Origin: DASRDU01 sp046331565
GTDB lineage: Bacteria; Acidobacteriota; Blastocatellia; RBC074
NCBI GenBank assembly: GCA_046331565.1
Contig: JAXLQP010000001.1
Span: 930,001-994,000, forward strand
Direction: 5' to 3'
DNA length: 64,000 bases
Shown: piece after piece, positions 34,844-42,817 of the stretch
How the letters are laid out: each line of letters opens with the position of its first letter
Numbering within the stretch: position 1 is the first letter of the stretch
Program-made: the position numbers and the translations under genes
The notes under the pieces: generated by a model
Databases searched by the model: none
Told to the model about the DNA's origin: nothing
The model's input: the letters and a program-made list of their open reading frames with translations, nothing else

Positions 34844-37159
34844 ATGTCATTTCTGGCGAAATACATTGGACAAAGTGTCAAACGCACCGAAGACCCGCGC
34901 CTGATTCAGGGACTGGGCCATTACGTTGACGATGTCAAACTCGCTGACACGCTGCACGTCGCCTTTGTGCGCAGCCCGCACGCGCACGCCCGTATTCTTT
35001 CGACGAACACCGAAGCCGCGAAAAATGCGCCCGGCGTCGTCGCGGTTTACACGGGCAGCGACATTGCGGGCAAACTCGGCCTCGTTCCGTGCGCCGCCGC
35101 TGCGCCCGATATGAAGAAGCCCGATTACCCGGTGCTCGCAATCGGCAAGGTCGCTTTTGTCGGTCAGACGGTTGCGGCGGTAGTGGCGACAGACAAATAC
35201 AAGGCGCGCGATGCGGCTGAACTGATCGAAGTGGATTATGAACCGCTCGACGTTGTCACCGACATCGAAGCGGCGGCGCGGCCCGATTCGCCGGTCATTC
35301 ACGAAGAACTCGGCACGAATGTCGGCTGGCTTTATCAGGCCGGATCGGGTGACGTTGATGCGGCGTTCGCTCAGGCCGACAAAATTGTTTCGCTCAGGCT
35401 TGTGCATCAGCGTCTGATTCCGACCGCGATGGAACCGCGCGGCGTGCTGGCGCAGTACTTTCCCGGCGAGCAGCAGCTTAATGTCTGGTCTTCGACGCAG
35501 ATTCCGCACCTGCTGCGCACGACGCTGGCTGCAATGCTCAACGTTCCCGAAAACAAATTGCGCGTGATTGCACCCGAAGTCGGCGGCGGCTTTGGCAGCA
35601 AGCTCAACGTCTATGCCGAAGAAGCGCTGCTTGGCTGGATCACGATGCAGTTGCACAAGCCTGTGAAATGGATCGAATCGCGGCGCGAAAATATGCTGGC
35701 GACGATTCACGGACGCGGGCAGACCGGCACGGTCGAGGTCGCCGTCAAAAACGATGGCACGCTGCTCGGACTGCGCTACAACGTGGTTTATGACCTCGGC
35801 GCATACCTGCAACTGCTCACGCCCGCGATTCCGACACTGACCGGACTGATGCTGTCGGGGTGTTACAAAATTCCGGCGATTCAACTCAACTGCACGCAGG
35901 TTTACACCAACAAAGTGGCGACTGACGCTTATCGCGGCGCGGGTCGGCCTGAAGCGACTTATCTGATCGAGCGCGTGATGGATCGTGTCGCCGCTGAACT
36001 CGGCATGGATCCGGTCGAATTGCGGCGAAAGAATTTTCCGAAGCCTGAAGAGTTTCCGTTTGCGACTGCCGCCGGGCTGGTTTACGACAGCGGCGAATAC
36101 GAGAAGGCGCTCAACAAGGCGCTCGAAGTGGTGGATTACAAAAAGCTGCGCGAGGAACAGGCCAGCGCGCGCGCTGAAGGGCGGCTGGTCGGCATCGGCG
36201 TTTCGACTTACGTTGAAATCTGTGCGGTCGGCCCGTCGGTCATGCTGCCGTGTGGCGGCTGGGATTCAGCGACGGTGCGCGTCGAACCGAGCGGCAAGGC
36301 GACGGTGATGACCGGCGTTTCACCGCACGGGCAGGGCGAAGAGACGGCCTTTGCGCAGATCGTCGGCGATATGCTCGGCATTGACATGAATGATGTGCTG
36401 GTCGTTCACGGCGACACAGACCGCGTGCAGTACGGCATTGGCACGTTCGGTTCGCGCGGCCTGGCGATTGGCGGAACAGCGGTCGCGGTGGCGACTGAAC
36501 GAATTGTGGCGAAGGCGAAGAAACTGGCCGCGCATATTTTGCAGGCTGACGAAAACAGCCTGACTTTTGAAAACGGCAAATTCGTCGGCGCTCCTGATGA
36601 CCGGACGATGACGATTCAGGAAGTCGCTTTCGCGGCGCACCAGGCGCACAACATTCCGCCCGATTTCGAGCCGGGGCTGGTGGCGTCGTATTTCTTCGAG
36701 CCGAAAAACTGCACCTTTCCATTCGGCACGCACGTCTGCGTGGCCGAAGTGGACAGAGAAACCGGCGACGTGAAGATTCAGCGTTATCTCGCCGTTGATG
36801 ACTGCGGCAAACAGATCAACCCGCTGCTCGTCGCCGGTCAGGTTCACGGCGGCATCGCGCAGGGCATGGCGCAGGCACTTTTTGAGGAAGCCGTTTACGA
36901 CGAGAACGGTCAGTTGCTCACGGGCGAACTGATGGATTACGCCTTCCCGAAGGCATATCAGTTGCCGCGCTTCGAGCTTGACCACACCGAAACGCCAACG
37001 CCGGTCAATCCGCTCGGCGCAAAGGGTGTCGGCGAAGCCGGAACCATCGGCGCAACTCCGGCAGTGGCCAATGCAGTCATTGATGCGCTTGCGCCGCTCG
37101 GCGTGAAGCACGTTGATCTGCCGCTGCGGCCTGAAAAGCTCTGGCGACTGATGCACTGA
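34844..37159 (+). CDS. Molybdopterin-binding large subunit of a molybdenum hydroxylase (CoxL form II-like)
   Basis: A 771-residue large subunit of the xanthine dehydrogenase/CO-dehydrogenase family, carrying the Mo-cytosine dinucleotide cofactor. The active-site loop reads A-Y-R-G-A-G-R (362-368), the motif of form II ('putative CODH') proteins; true aerobic CO dehydrogenase (form I) has AYRCSFR with the Cu-ligating Cys, absent here. The catalytic base is Glu731 in G-V-G-E-A-G-T-I-G-A-T-P. The opening Y-I-G-Q-S-V-K-R-T-E-D-P-R-L and P-E-V-G-G-G-F-G-S-K are typical. AGGAGG precedes the ATG. The S subunit lies upstream beyond the inserted gene, the FAD subunit downstream beyond a peroxidase gene. 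Substrate is unknown; oxidation of CO is doubtful. Confidence 0.92.
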   Translation: MSFLAKYIGQSVKRTEDPRLIQGLGHYVDDVKLADTLHVAFVRSPHAHARILSTNTEAAKNAPGVVAVYTGSDIAGKLGLVPCAAAAPDMKKPDYPVLAIGKVAFVGQTVAAVVATDKYKARDAAELIEVDYEPLDVVTDIEAAARPDSPVIHEELGTNVGWLYQAGSGDVDAAFAQADKIVSLRLVHQRLIPTAMEPRGVLAQYFPGEQQLNVWSSTQIPHLLRTTLAAMLNVPENKLRVIAPEVGGGFGSKLNVYAEEALLGWITMQLHKPVKWIESRRENMLATIHGRGQTGTVEVAVKNDGTLLGLRYNVVYDLGAYLQLLTPAIPTLTGLMLSGCYKIPAIQLNCTQVYTNKVATDAYRGAGRPEATYLIERVMDRVAAELGMDPVELRRKNFPKPEEFPFATAAGLVYDSGEYEKALNKALEVVDYKKLREEQASARAEGRLVGIGVSTYVEICAVGPSVMLPCGGWDSATVRVEPSGKATVMTGVSPHGQGEETAFAQIVGDMLGIDMNDVLVVHGDTDRVQYGIGTFGSRGLAIGGTAVAVATERIVAKAKKLAAHILQADENSLTFENGKFVGAPDDRTMTIQEVAFAAHQAHNIPPDFEPGLVASYFFEPKNCTFPFGTHVCVAEVDRETGDVKIQRYLAVDDCGKQINPLLVAGQVHGGIAQGMAQALFEEAVYDENGQLLTGELMDYAFPKAYQLPRFELDHTETPTPVNPLGAKGVGEAGTIGATPAVANAVIDALAPLGVKHVDLPLRPEKLWRLMH

Positions 37160-37190
37160 ACCGCTGCGTCTGCGGAGCAGGCATTTCAAT

Positions 37191-37260
37191 CGCAAAGAGA
37201 CAAAGAAGCAAAGATGGTTTCAGTCTCAAGTTGTGTTCTTTGTCTCTTTGCGGTGGAAAT
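37191..37260. repeat. GCAAAGA-unit inverted repeat
   Basis: Left arm 37191-37214 (CGCAAAGAGACAAAGAAGC...) and right arm 37235-37260 (TTCTTTGTCTCTTTGCGGTG) pair with few mismatches. Arms consist of 8-9-nt units with the core CAAAGA. It lies between the CoxL-like and heme peroxidase genes; the remaining bases to 37394 show only the peroxidase SD (GAGAGG). Confidence 0.85.
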
Positions 37261-37394
37261 GATTTCACTGACCGGTTGAATGAATGAGCTTCAGCACCCG
37301 GTCGTCCGTTCCGCGGACAAAACAGCCCGAACGAACCCGTGCAGCCACTATCCGGCTGCCGGATTGTCGGACATTTTCCTGAGAGGTAATAGCC

Positions 37395-38981
37395 ATGCAA
37401 CCAGTGAAGGCACGTCAACCGGATCAGAACCTGCGCCCGCACGGCGGATTGCGCGGACTGGAAAACACGCTCAGTTCGCAGCTTTTTCAGGGGCGTTTCG
37501 GACGAATGTTTCGCACGCTGCCGGCGGCGGAATTTTCTGATGAAGCTCTGGTCGCGCTGGCCGCGAAGATGACGGCTGAAGCGGAAGCTGAAGTCACTTC
37601 TGAAAACGAGGATGACGCCGAAGAGAATCAGGGGATTGACGCGGGCGTAACTTATCTTGGTCAGTTCATTGATCACGACCTGACGTTCGATCCGATGAGC
37701 AGTCTGCAAAAACAGAATGACCCGGACGAACTGACCAGCTTTCGCTCGCCGCGTTTTGATCTCGACAGCGTGTATGGTCGCGGCCCGGCGGATCAGCCTT
37801 ATCTTTACGAAGACGACGGGCTGACGCTCAAGCTCGGCAGGCGGCTGACCGGCGCTGAGGAGTTTGATCCGAACGCGCGCGACCTGCCCCGGCACAAATC
37901 CGAAATCGGCACTCGCGCCCGCGCCCTGACTGGTGATCCGCGCAACGATGAAAACGTGATCGTCGCGCAGTTGCACGCAGTCATGCTGCGCTTTCACAAC
38001 CGGATGATTGCGCACCTCACGGCCAAAAATGGCCGGACGCCTGAACTGGCTGAAGTGCAGCGACAGGTGCGCTGGCATTATCAGTGGGTCGTGCTGCACG
38101 ATTTTCTGCCGACCATCGTCGGCAAAGAAACCGTCAACGCCATCCTGCCGCACCTCGAAAACGAAACCAGCATTTACCTGGACAGCCCCGACCTGCGCTT
38201 TTTTCACTGGCGCAATCAGCCGTTCATTCCGGTTGAGTTTGCGGTCGCGGCTTATCGTTTCGGGCATTCGATGGTCAGGCCGCAGTATCGGCTGAATCTG
38301 ACGCTGGTTGGTCAGGGGCCTGAGAAGGATCCGGTCAATGGTCGCATTGCGATCTTCACGCCTGAGGACGGAACTGAAGGTCTGAACGGCTTCCGCGAAT
38401 TTCCGGCCAACTGGGCGATTGACTGGAGCCTCTATTTCAATATGGGCAATCGCCCGCCACGCTTCGGCATCAGGCGCGTGCAGAAGGCCTACAAGATTGA
38501 CACGTCGCTCGTCAATCCGCTCGGCACACTGCCGGTTTCGACCGCGCCCGGCATTCGTTCGCTGGCTGAACGCAATCTGAAACGCGGCGCGCGAATGGGG
38601 CTGCCGTCAGGTCAGGACGTGGCGCGGCTGATGGATGAGGATGTCATCCCGGATGACAAACTGCGCGTGGGCAAGGCGACAAAGGAAGACGCGAAGTCGA
38701 ATCCGAAACTGACTGATCTGCACCCTGATTTCAAAGGCCGCGCGCCGCTCTGGTATTACGTGCTGGCCGAAGCGCAGCAGCAGTTCGACGGACGCGACAG
38801 CACGCCGATTCGCCTGGGCCGCATTGGCGGGCGCATCGTGGCTGAAGTTTTCATCGGCCTGCTGCTCGGTGATGGTTTTTCGTTTTTATCACAGGCTCCG
38901 GGCTGGAAGCCTGATCCGGCATTCACATTCAAAGGAAAGTTCGGGATGGCCGAACTGATCAAACAGGCGATCAAGGCCTGA
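37395..38981 (+). CDS. Animal-type heme peroxidase
   Basis: A 528-residue member of the peroxidase-cyclooxygenase (animal heme peroxidase) superfamily. The distal site is Y-L-G-Q-F-I-D-H-D-L-T-F-D (Asp93, His94, with Asp95 and the D-L-T-F-D calcium region). The superfamily motif G-D-P-R-N-D-E-N is present near 180, and the proximal heme ligand is His291 in A-A-Y-R-F-G-H-S-M-V. There is no signal peptide, unlike most eukaryotic members. It oxidises halides, phenols or other donors with hydrogen peroxide. It is placed between the L and M subunit genes of a molybdenum hydroxylase; since such oxidases can leak peroxide, a protective or coupled role is conceivable but not shown. Confidence 0.9.
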   Translation: MQPVKARQPDQNLRPHGGLRGLENTLSSQLFQGRFGRMFRTLPAAEFSDEALVALAAKMTAEAEAEVTSENEDDAEENQGIDAGVTYLGQFIDHDLTFDPMSSLQKQNDPDELTSFRSPRFDLDSVYGRGPADQPYLYEDDGLTLKLGRRLTGAEEFDPNARDLPRHKSEIGTRARALTGDPRNDENVIVAQLHAVMLRFHNRMIAHLTAKNGRTPELAEVQRQVRWHYQWVVLHDFLPTIVGKETVNAILPHLENETSIYLDSPDLRFFHWRNQPFIPVEFAVAAYRFGHSMVRPQYRLNLTLVGQGPEKDPVNGRIAIFTPEDGTEGLNGFREFPANWAIDWSLYFNMGNRPPRFGIRRVQKAYKIDTSLVNPLGTLPVSTAPGIRSLAERNLKRGARMGLPSGQDVARLMDEDVIPDDKLRVGKATKEDAKSNPKLTDLHPDFKGRAPLWYYVLAEAQQQFDGRDSTPIRLGRIGGRIVAEVFIGLLLGDGFSFLSQAPGWKPDPAFTFKGKFGMAELIKQAIKA

Positions 38982-38984
38982 ACT

Positions 38985-39061
38985 CCGGTGCCGTACCGCG
39001 CGCGTCAGCAGGCGTGGCCAGACGGATCACCCGCCTGCTGACGCGCGCGGTACCGGACCGG
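38985..39061. repeat. GTACCGCGCGCGTCAGCAGGCG inverted repeat
   Basis: Arms 38985-39014 and 39032-39061 pair with two mismatches across a 17-nt loop. Related elements lie at 41815-41850 (shorter) and 55274-55484 (outer arms). It starts 4 bp after the peroxidase stop codon and ends 10 bp before the SD of the FAD subunit gene. Confidence 0.9.
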
Positions 39062-39080
39062 TTCTGCAAAGGGAGAAGAA

Positions 39081-39947
39081 ATGATTCCAGCAAATTTTGA
39101 ATACTTCGCACCGAAAACAGTTGATGAGGCGCTGCACCTGATCGCGCAATACGGCGATGACTGCAAAATTCTGGCTGGTGGTCAAAGCCTGATTCCGATT
39201 CTCAAGCTCAGACTGGCTGCGCCTGCCGTCGTCATTGACATCGGACGCATCAGCGAACTGAGCGCCATCAAAACTGTCGGCAATCAGCTCAGCCTCGGCG
39301 CCATGGCGACACACAAGGCCATTGCGAGTTCGCCCGAAGTCAGGGAACTGTGCCCGCTGCTCTCTGCCACCGCCGCGCAGATTGGCGATCAGCAGGTGCG
39401 CAATCGCGGCACGATTGGCGGGAGCCTGGTGCATGCCGATCCGGCGGCTGACTGGCCTGCGGCGATGCTCGCGCTCGATGCTGAAATCGTCGTCAGAAGT
39501 CTGAGCGGCGAACGCACCATCAAAGCGGCTGATTTCTTTGTTGAGATGATGACTTCAGCCGTGCAGACGGGCGAACTGGTCACTGAAATTCGCATCCCGG
39601 CTCCGGCGCAGCCAAAGGCTTCGGCCTATCTGAAAGTGCCGCAGGCCGCGTCAGGCTTTGCCGTCGTTGGCATTGCCGCGCAACTGACGATGGACGGCGG
39701 CACCTGCAAAGACCTGAGCATCGGCGTGACGGGCCTCGCTCCAAAAGCCTATCGCGCCACTTCGGTTGAAAACGCCCTGCGCGGTCAGACGCTCAATGAC
39801 GAAACGATCAGCGCCGCCATCGCAAAAGCCGATGCCGAAGCCTCTGACGCAATGGAAGACATTCACGCTTCGGGCGATTACCGCCGCCACCTGACGCGGG
39901 TTTACACCAGACGCGCATTGCAGGCCGCCGCGCGGGCAGGTGCGTGA
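39081..39947 (+). CDS. FAD-binding medium subunit of a molybdenum hydroxylase (CoxM-like)
   Basis: A 288-residue FAD subunit that receives electrons from the 2Fe-2S subunit and hands them to an acceptor. FAD-binding motifs are A-G-G-Q-S-L-I-P-I-L-K-L-R (31-43) and T-I-G-G-S-L-V-H-A-D-P-A-A-D-W-P (112-127). The opening F-E-Y-F-A-P-K-T-V-D-E-A-L-H-L is typical of CoxM/CutM. GGGAGAAG precedes the ATG. It completes the S, L, M trio; the order S-L-M differs from the classical coxMSL. The M2 peptidase gene begins 58 bp downstream. Confidence 0.92.
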   Translation: MIPANFEYFAPKTVDEALHLIAQYGDDCKILAGGQSLIPILKLRLAAPAVVIDIGRISELSAIKTVGNQLSLGAMATHKAIASSPEVRELCPLLSATAAQIGDQQVRNRGTIGGSLVHADPAADWPAAMLALDAEIVVRSLSGERTIKAADFFVEMMTSAVQTGELVTEIRIPAPAQPKASAYLKVPQAASGFAVVGIAAQLTMDGGTCKDLSIGVTGLAPKAYRATSVENALRGQTLNDETISAAIAKADAEASDAMEDIHASGDYRRHLTRVYTRRALQAAARAGA

Positions 39948-40005
39948 ATGGCTGGTGATTGCCTGGCTCCTGACGGAGCAATCAACAAATGAAAGGACTC
40001 GCTGC

Positions 40006-41811
40006 ATGAATCGAATCCTGACGATTCTGCTGAGTATCATGGCGCTCGTCGCCGCGGCGTGTAATGCGAACACCGGCAAGGCTCCTGCCCCTGCCTCATC
40101 TGCTGCCACGCCTGAACAGTTCATTACCGACGCCGAAAAGCGGCTGAATGATCTCAACATCAAACTCAGCCGCGCCGGGTGGGTGCAGAGCAATTTCATT
40201 ACTGAAGACACCGAGGCTCTCAATGCCGATGCCAACAAGGAATTCATCGCTGCCACCACCGAACTGGCCGAGGCGGCGCGCAAATTCGACGGGCAGAAAA
40301 TGTCTGACGAAACGGCGCGCAAGCTGAAACTGCTGAAGCTGTCGCTCACCCTGCCTGCGCCTTCTGATCCAAAGGAGCGCGACGAACTGACGAAAATCGC
40401 CGCTGCGATGGAGGCCGATTACGGCAAAGGCAAATACTGCCCCGAAGGCGACAAGGGCAAATGCCTGAACCTCGACGACCTCGAAAAAATCCTGCGCGAA
40501 AGCCGCAATCCCGATGAACTGAAAAAAGCCTGGCTCGGCTGGCACGCGATTGCCGGGTCGCATCGTGACCAGTACGCGCGCTTCGTTGAATTGTCGAACA
40601 AGGGCGCGCGTGAAATGGGCTTCAAGGACACGGGCGCGATGTGGCGGTCGAATTACGATATGGAGCCGGACGCCTTCGCCGCCGAAATGGAACGGCTGTG
40701 GCAGCAGGTCAAACCGCTTTACGAGGCGCTGCACACATACACGCGCAAACAGCTCATCAAAAAATACGGCAGCAAAATCGTGCCTGAACAGGGGCCGATT
40801 CCGGCGCACCTGTTCGGCAATATGTGGTCGCAGCAGTGGAACAATATTTATGACCTTTTGAAACCGCCGACCGGCGATCCGGGTTATGACCTGACGAAAA
40901 TTCTTCAGGCGCGCAAGACCGACGCCAAAGGCATGGTGAAATACGGCGAGGGTTTCTTTACTTCGCTCGGCCTGCCGGTGCTGCCTGACACTTTCTGGAA
41001 TCGTTCGCTGTTCACTCGCCCGCAGGATCGTGAAGTCGTCTGTCACGCCAGCGCGTGGGACATTGACGGCCAGAAAGATGTCCGCATCAAGATGTGCATC
41101 AACATCAACGAAGAGGACTTCACGACGATTCATCACGAACTCGGTCATAACTACTATCAAATGGCCTATGCGCCGCAGCCGTTTCTGTTTCAAAACAGCG
41201 CGAACGACGGCTTTCACGAAGCCATCGGCGACACGATTGCTTTATCAGTGACGCCTGAATACCTCAAAAAACTCGGCCTGATTGACAAGGTGCCTGATGC
41301 GAGCGCCGACATCGGACTGCTGCTGCAACGCGCGCTCGACAAGGTGGCGTTTCTGCCGTTCGGTTATCTGGTAGATCAGTGGCGCTGGAAGGTTTTTTCA
41401 GGCGAAGTGAAACCCGCCGATTACAACAAAGCCTGGTGGGAACTGCGCGATAAATATCAGGGCATTGCGCCGCCTGAACCGCGCAGCGAACAGAACTTTG
41501 ACGCCTGGGCCAAATATCACGTCGCCGCCAACACGCCTTACGCGCGTTACTTTCTGGCCGCGATTCTGCAATTCCAGTTTCATCGCGCGCTGGCGCGCCA
41601 GGCCGGATGCAAAGACCCGCTGCATCGCTGTTCGATTTATGGCAACAGGGAAGTCGGCAGCCGCCTGGAAAAGATGCTGGCGATGGGACAAAGCCGCCCC
41701 TGGCCCGAAGCTCTGAAAGCCCTGACCGGCGAAGACAAAATGGACGCGACCGCCATACTTGATTATTTCGCCCCGCTCAAAAAATGGCTCGATGAACAGA
41801 ACGCAAAGTAA
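40006..41811 (+). CDS. M2 family metallopeptidase (angiotensin-converting-enzyme-like dipeptidyl carboxypeptidase), lipoprotein
   Basis: A 601-residue zinc peptidase of family M2, which releases C-terminal dipeptides. A lipoprotein signal is seen (I-M-A-L-V-A-A-A-C, Cys19), so the enzyme is anchored outside the inner membrane. Zinc ligands are His377 and His381 in H-H-E-L-G-H and Glu405 in F-H-E-A-I-G-D, the M2 arrangement. Length fits bacterial M2 enzymes (about 600). ATG 40006 follows AAAGGA; an upstream reading from 39940 overlaps the FAD gene and is not needed. It lies between the FAD subunit and the CoxG-like gene without obvious link to either and may serve peptide feeding with the other exported peptidases of the window. 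Confidence 0.92.
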   Translation: MNRILTILLSIMALVAAACNANTGKAPAPASSAATPEQFITDAEKRLNDLNIKLSRAGWVQSNFITEDTEALNADANKEFIAATTELAEAARKFDGQKMSDETARKLKLLKLSLTLPAPSDPKERDELTKIAAAMEADYGKGKYCPEGDKGKCLNLDDLEKILRESRNPDELKKAWLGWHAIAGSHRDQYARFVELSNKGAREMGFKDTGAMWRSNYDMEPDAFAAEMERLWQQVKPLYEALHTYTRKQLIKKYGSKIVPEQGPIPAHLFGNMWSQQWNNIYDLLKPPTGDPGYDLTKILQARKTDAKGMVKYGEGFFTSLGLPVLPDTFWNRSLFTRPQDREVVCHASAWDIDGQKDVRIKMCININEEDFTTIHHELGHNYYQMAYAPQPFLFQNSANDGFHEAIGDTIALSVTPEYLKKLGLIDKVPDASADIGLLLQRALDKVAFLPFGYLVDQWRWKVFSGEVKPADYNKAWWELRDKYQGIAPPEPRSEQNFDAWAKYHVAANTPYARYFLAAILQFQFHRALARQAGCKDPLHRCSIYGNREVGSRLEKMLAMGQSRPWPEALKALTGEDKMDATAILDYFAPLKKWLDEQNAK

Positions 41812-41814
41812 TCG

Positions 41815-41850
41815 GGTACAGTACCGCGCGTCAGCAAACCGCTTGCTGAC
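41815..41850. repeat. Short GTACCGCGCG-family hairpin
   Basis: GGTACAGTACCGCGCG, matching the outer arm of the element at 55274, is followed by TCAGCAAACC/GCTTGCTGA, a small hairpin. The right outer arm is missing, so this may be a truncated family member. It fills the gap to the CoxG-like gene. Confidence 0.65.
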
Positions 41851-41868
41851 GGACAGCACGATTCAGCT

Positions 41869-42414
41869 ATGAAAATCGAAGGCAGTTACACCATCAGAGC
41901 GCCGCGTGCGCTGGTCTGGAATCTGATGATTGACCCTGAAGTGCTGAGCCGTTGCGTGCCGGGCGTTGAATCGCTCGAAGCGCTCGGTGACGGCGCTTAC
42001 CGGATGGCGATGAAGGCCGGAGTCGGTTCAATCAAGGGTTCCTACACCGGCAGCATCAAACTTGCCGAACTGCGCGAGCCTGAACATTACAGGATGAATG
42101 TGGACGGCAAGGGCGCGCCCGGTTTTGTCAAAGGCGCAGGCGCGCTTGACCTGACTGAACAGGATGAGGCGACGGTTGTCGCTTATTCCGGCGATGTCAG
42201 CGTGGGCGGCACAATTGCGAGCGTCGGGCAGCGCATGATTCTGTCCACGGCAAAAATGATGACCGCTCATTTTTTCGCCGCCCTCGAAGCCGAAGCCAGA
42301 GCCATCATCGAAGCCGAAGAAAAAGGCGAGCCGGTCGTTACGCCCAAACAGGGCTTTTTCAGAAACGTCTTCAGAGCCACTTCAGGCGCAATCAAAAAAA
42401 AGCTGAATCAGTGA
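41869..42414 (+). CDS. CoxG-like SRPBCC family protein
   Basis: A 181-residue protein of the CoxG (carbon monoxide dehydrogenase subunit G) family, a START/SRPBCC-fold domain. In Oligotropha, CoxG is linked to membrane attachment of the molybdenum enzyme. Typical features are the opening M-K-I-E-G-S-Y-T-I, V-L-S-R-C-V-P-G-V-E-S-L, G-S-I-K-G-S-Y-T-G-S-I-K-L and the turn G-G-T-I-A-S-V-G-Q-R-M. The C-terminal tail (about 150-181) is basic and amphipathic (F-F-R-N-V-F-R-A-T-S-G-A-I-K-K-K-L), suited to membrane contact. It completes the S-L-M-G set, though separated from M by the M2 peptidase gene. Confidence 0.88.
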   Translation: MKIEGSYTIRAPRALVWNLMIDPEVLSRCVPGVESLEALGDGAYRMAMKAGVGSIKGSYTGSIKLAELREPEHYRMNVDGKGAPGFVKGAGALDLTEQDEATVVAYSGDVSVGGTIASVGQRMILSTAKMMTAHFFAALEAEARAIIEAEEKGEPVVTPKQGFFRNVFRATSGAIKKKLNQ

Positions 42415-42441
42415 CACCGGAATTGGAACGGATTTCGATTA

Positions 42442-42547
42442 AGTATCCTGGAAGTGTTGCGCGATTTGCCAAAATCGCGCGGCATCCGTGATCGGCTCCT
42501 TACGTGCCGCGCGATTTTGGCAAATCGCGCAACACTTCCAGGATACT
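42442..42547. repeat. GTTGCGCGATTTGCC-family inverted repeat, perfect 43-bp arms
   Basis: The 403-bp gap 42415-42817 has no gene. Arms 42442-42484 and 42505-42547 pair without mismatch over a 20-nt loop, the longest perfect stem in the window. The core AGTGTTGCGCGATTTGCC is shared with 55344-55429; the outer bases AGTATCCTGGA are locus-specific but mirrored. Nothing else was seen up to the permease start. Confidence 0.94.
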
Positions 42548-42817
42548 CAGTTCTCATTGAAAATTGCCCCTCATCAATTTTCCGCTTATGGGACAGGTCA
42601 TTCCCGGAAGCGGACACTGCTCATCACTCACTCCTTCATTCTCATCAATTCAACTGACAGCATTTGTGCAGTTAGCTCGAACGTCAGACCTGGCACGCGA
42701 GTTGGTACTTTGCAGACGATCATCCGGACTGCGACTGACAGCTTCCAGCAAAGCAGGATGCCTTTCCAGAATGCTGGATGGCCTGTGCAACCAACAACTG
42801 ATTACCGACAGATAACC

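Noticed and set aside
34844..37159. True aerobic carbon monoxide dehydrogenase
   Set aside because: The active-site motif is AYRGAGR, lacking the Cys of form I (AYRCSFR).
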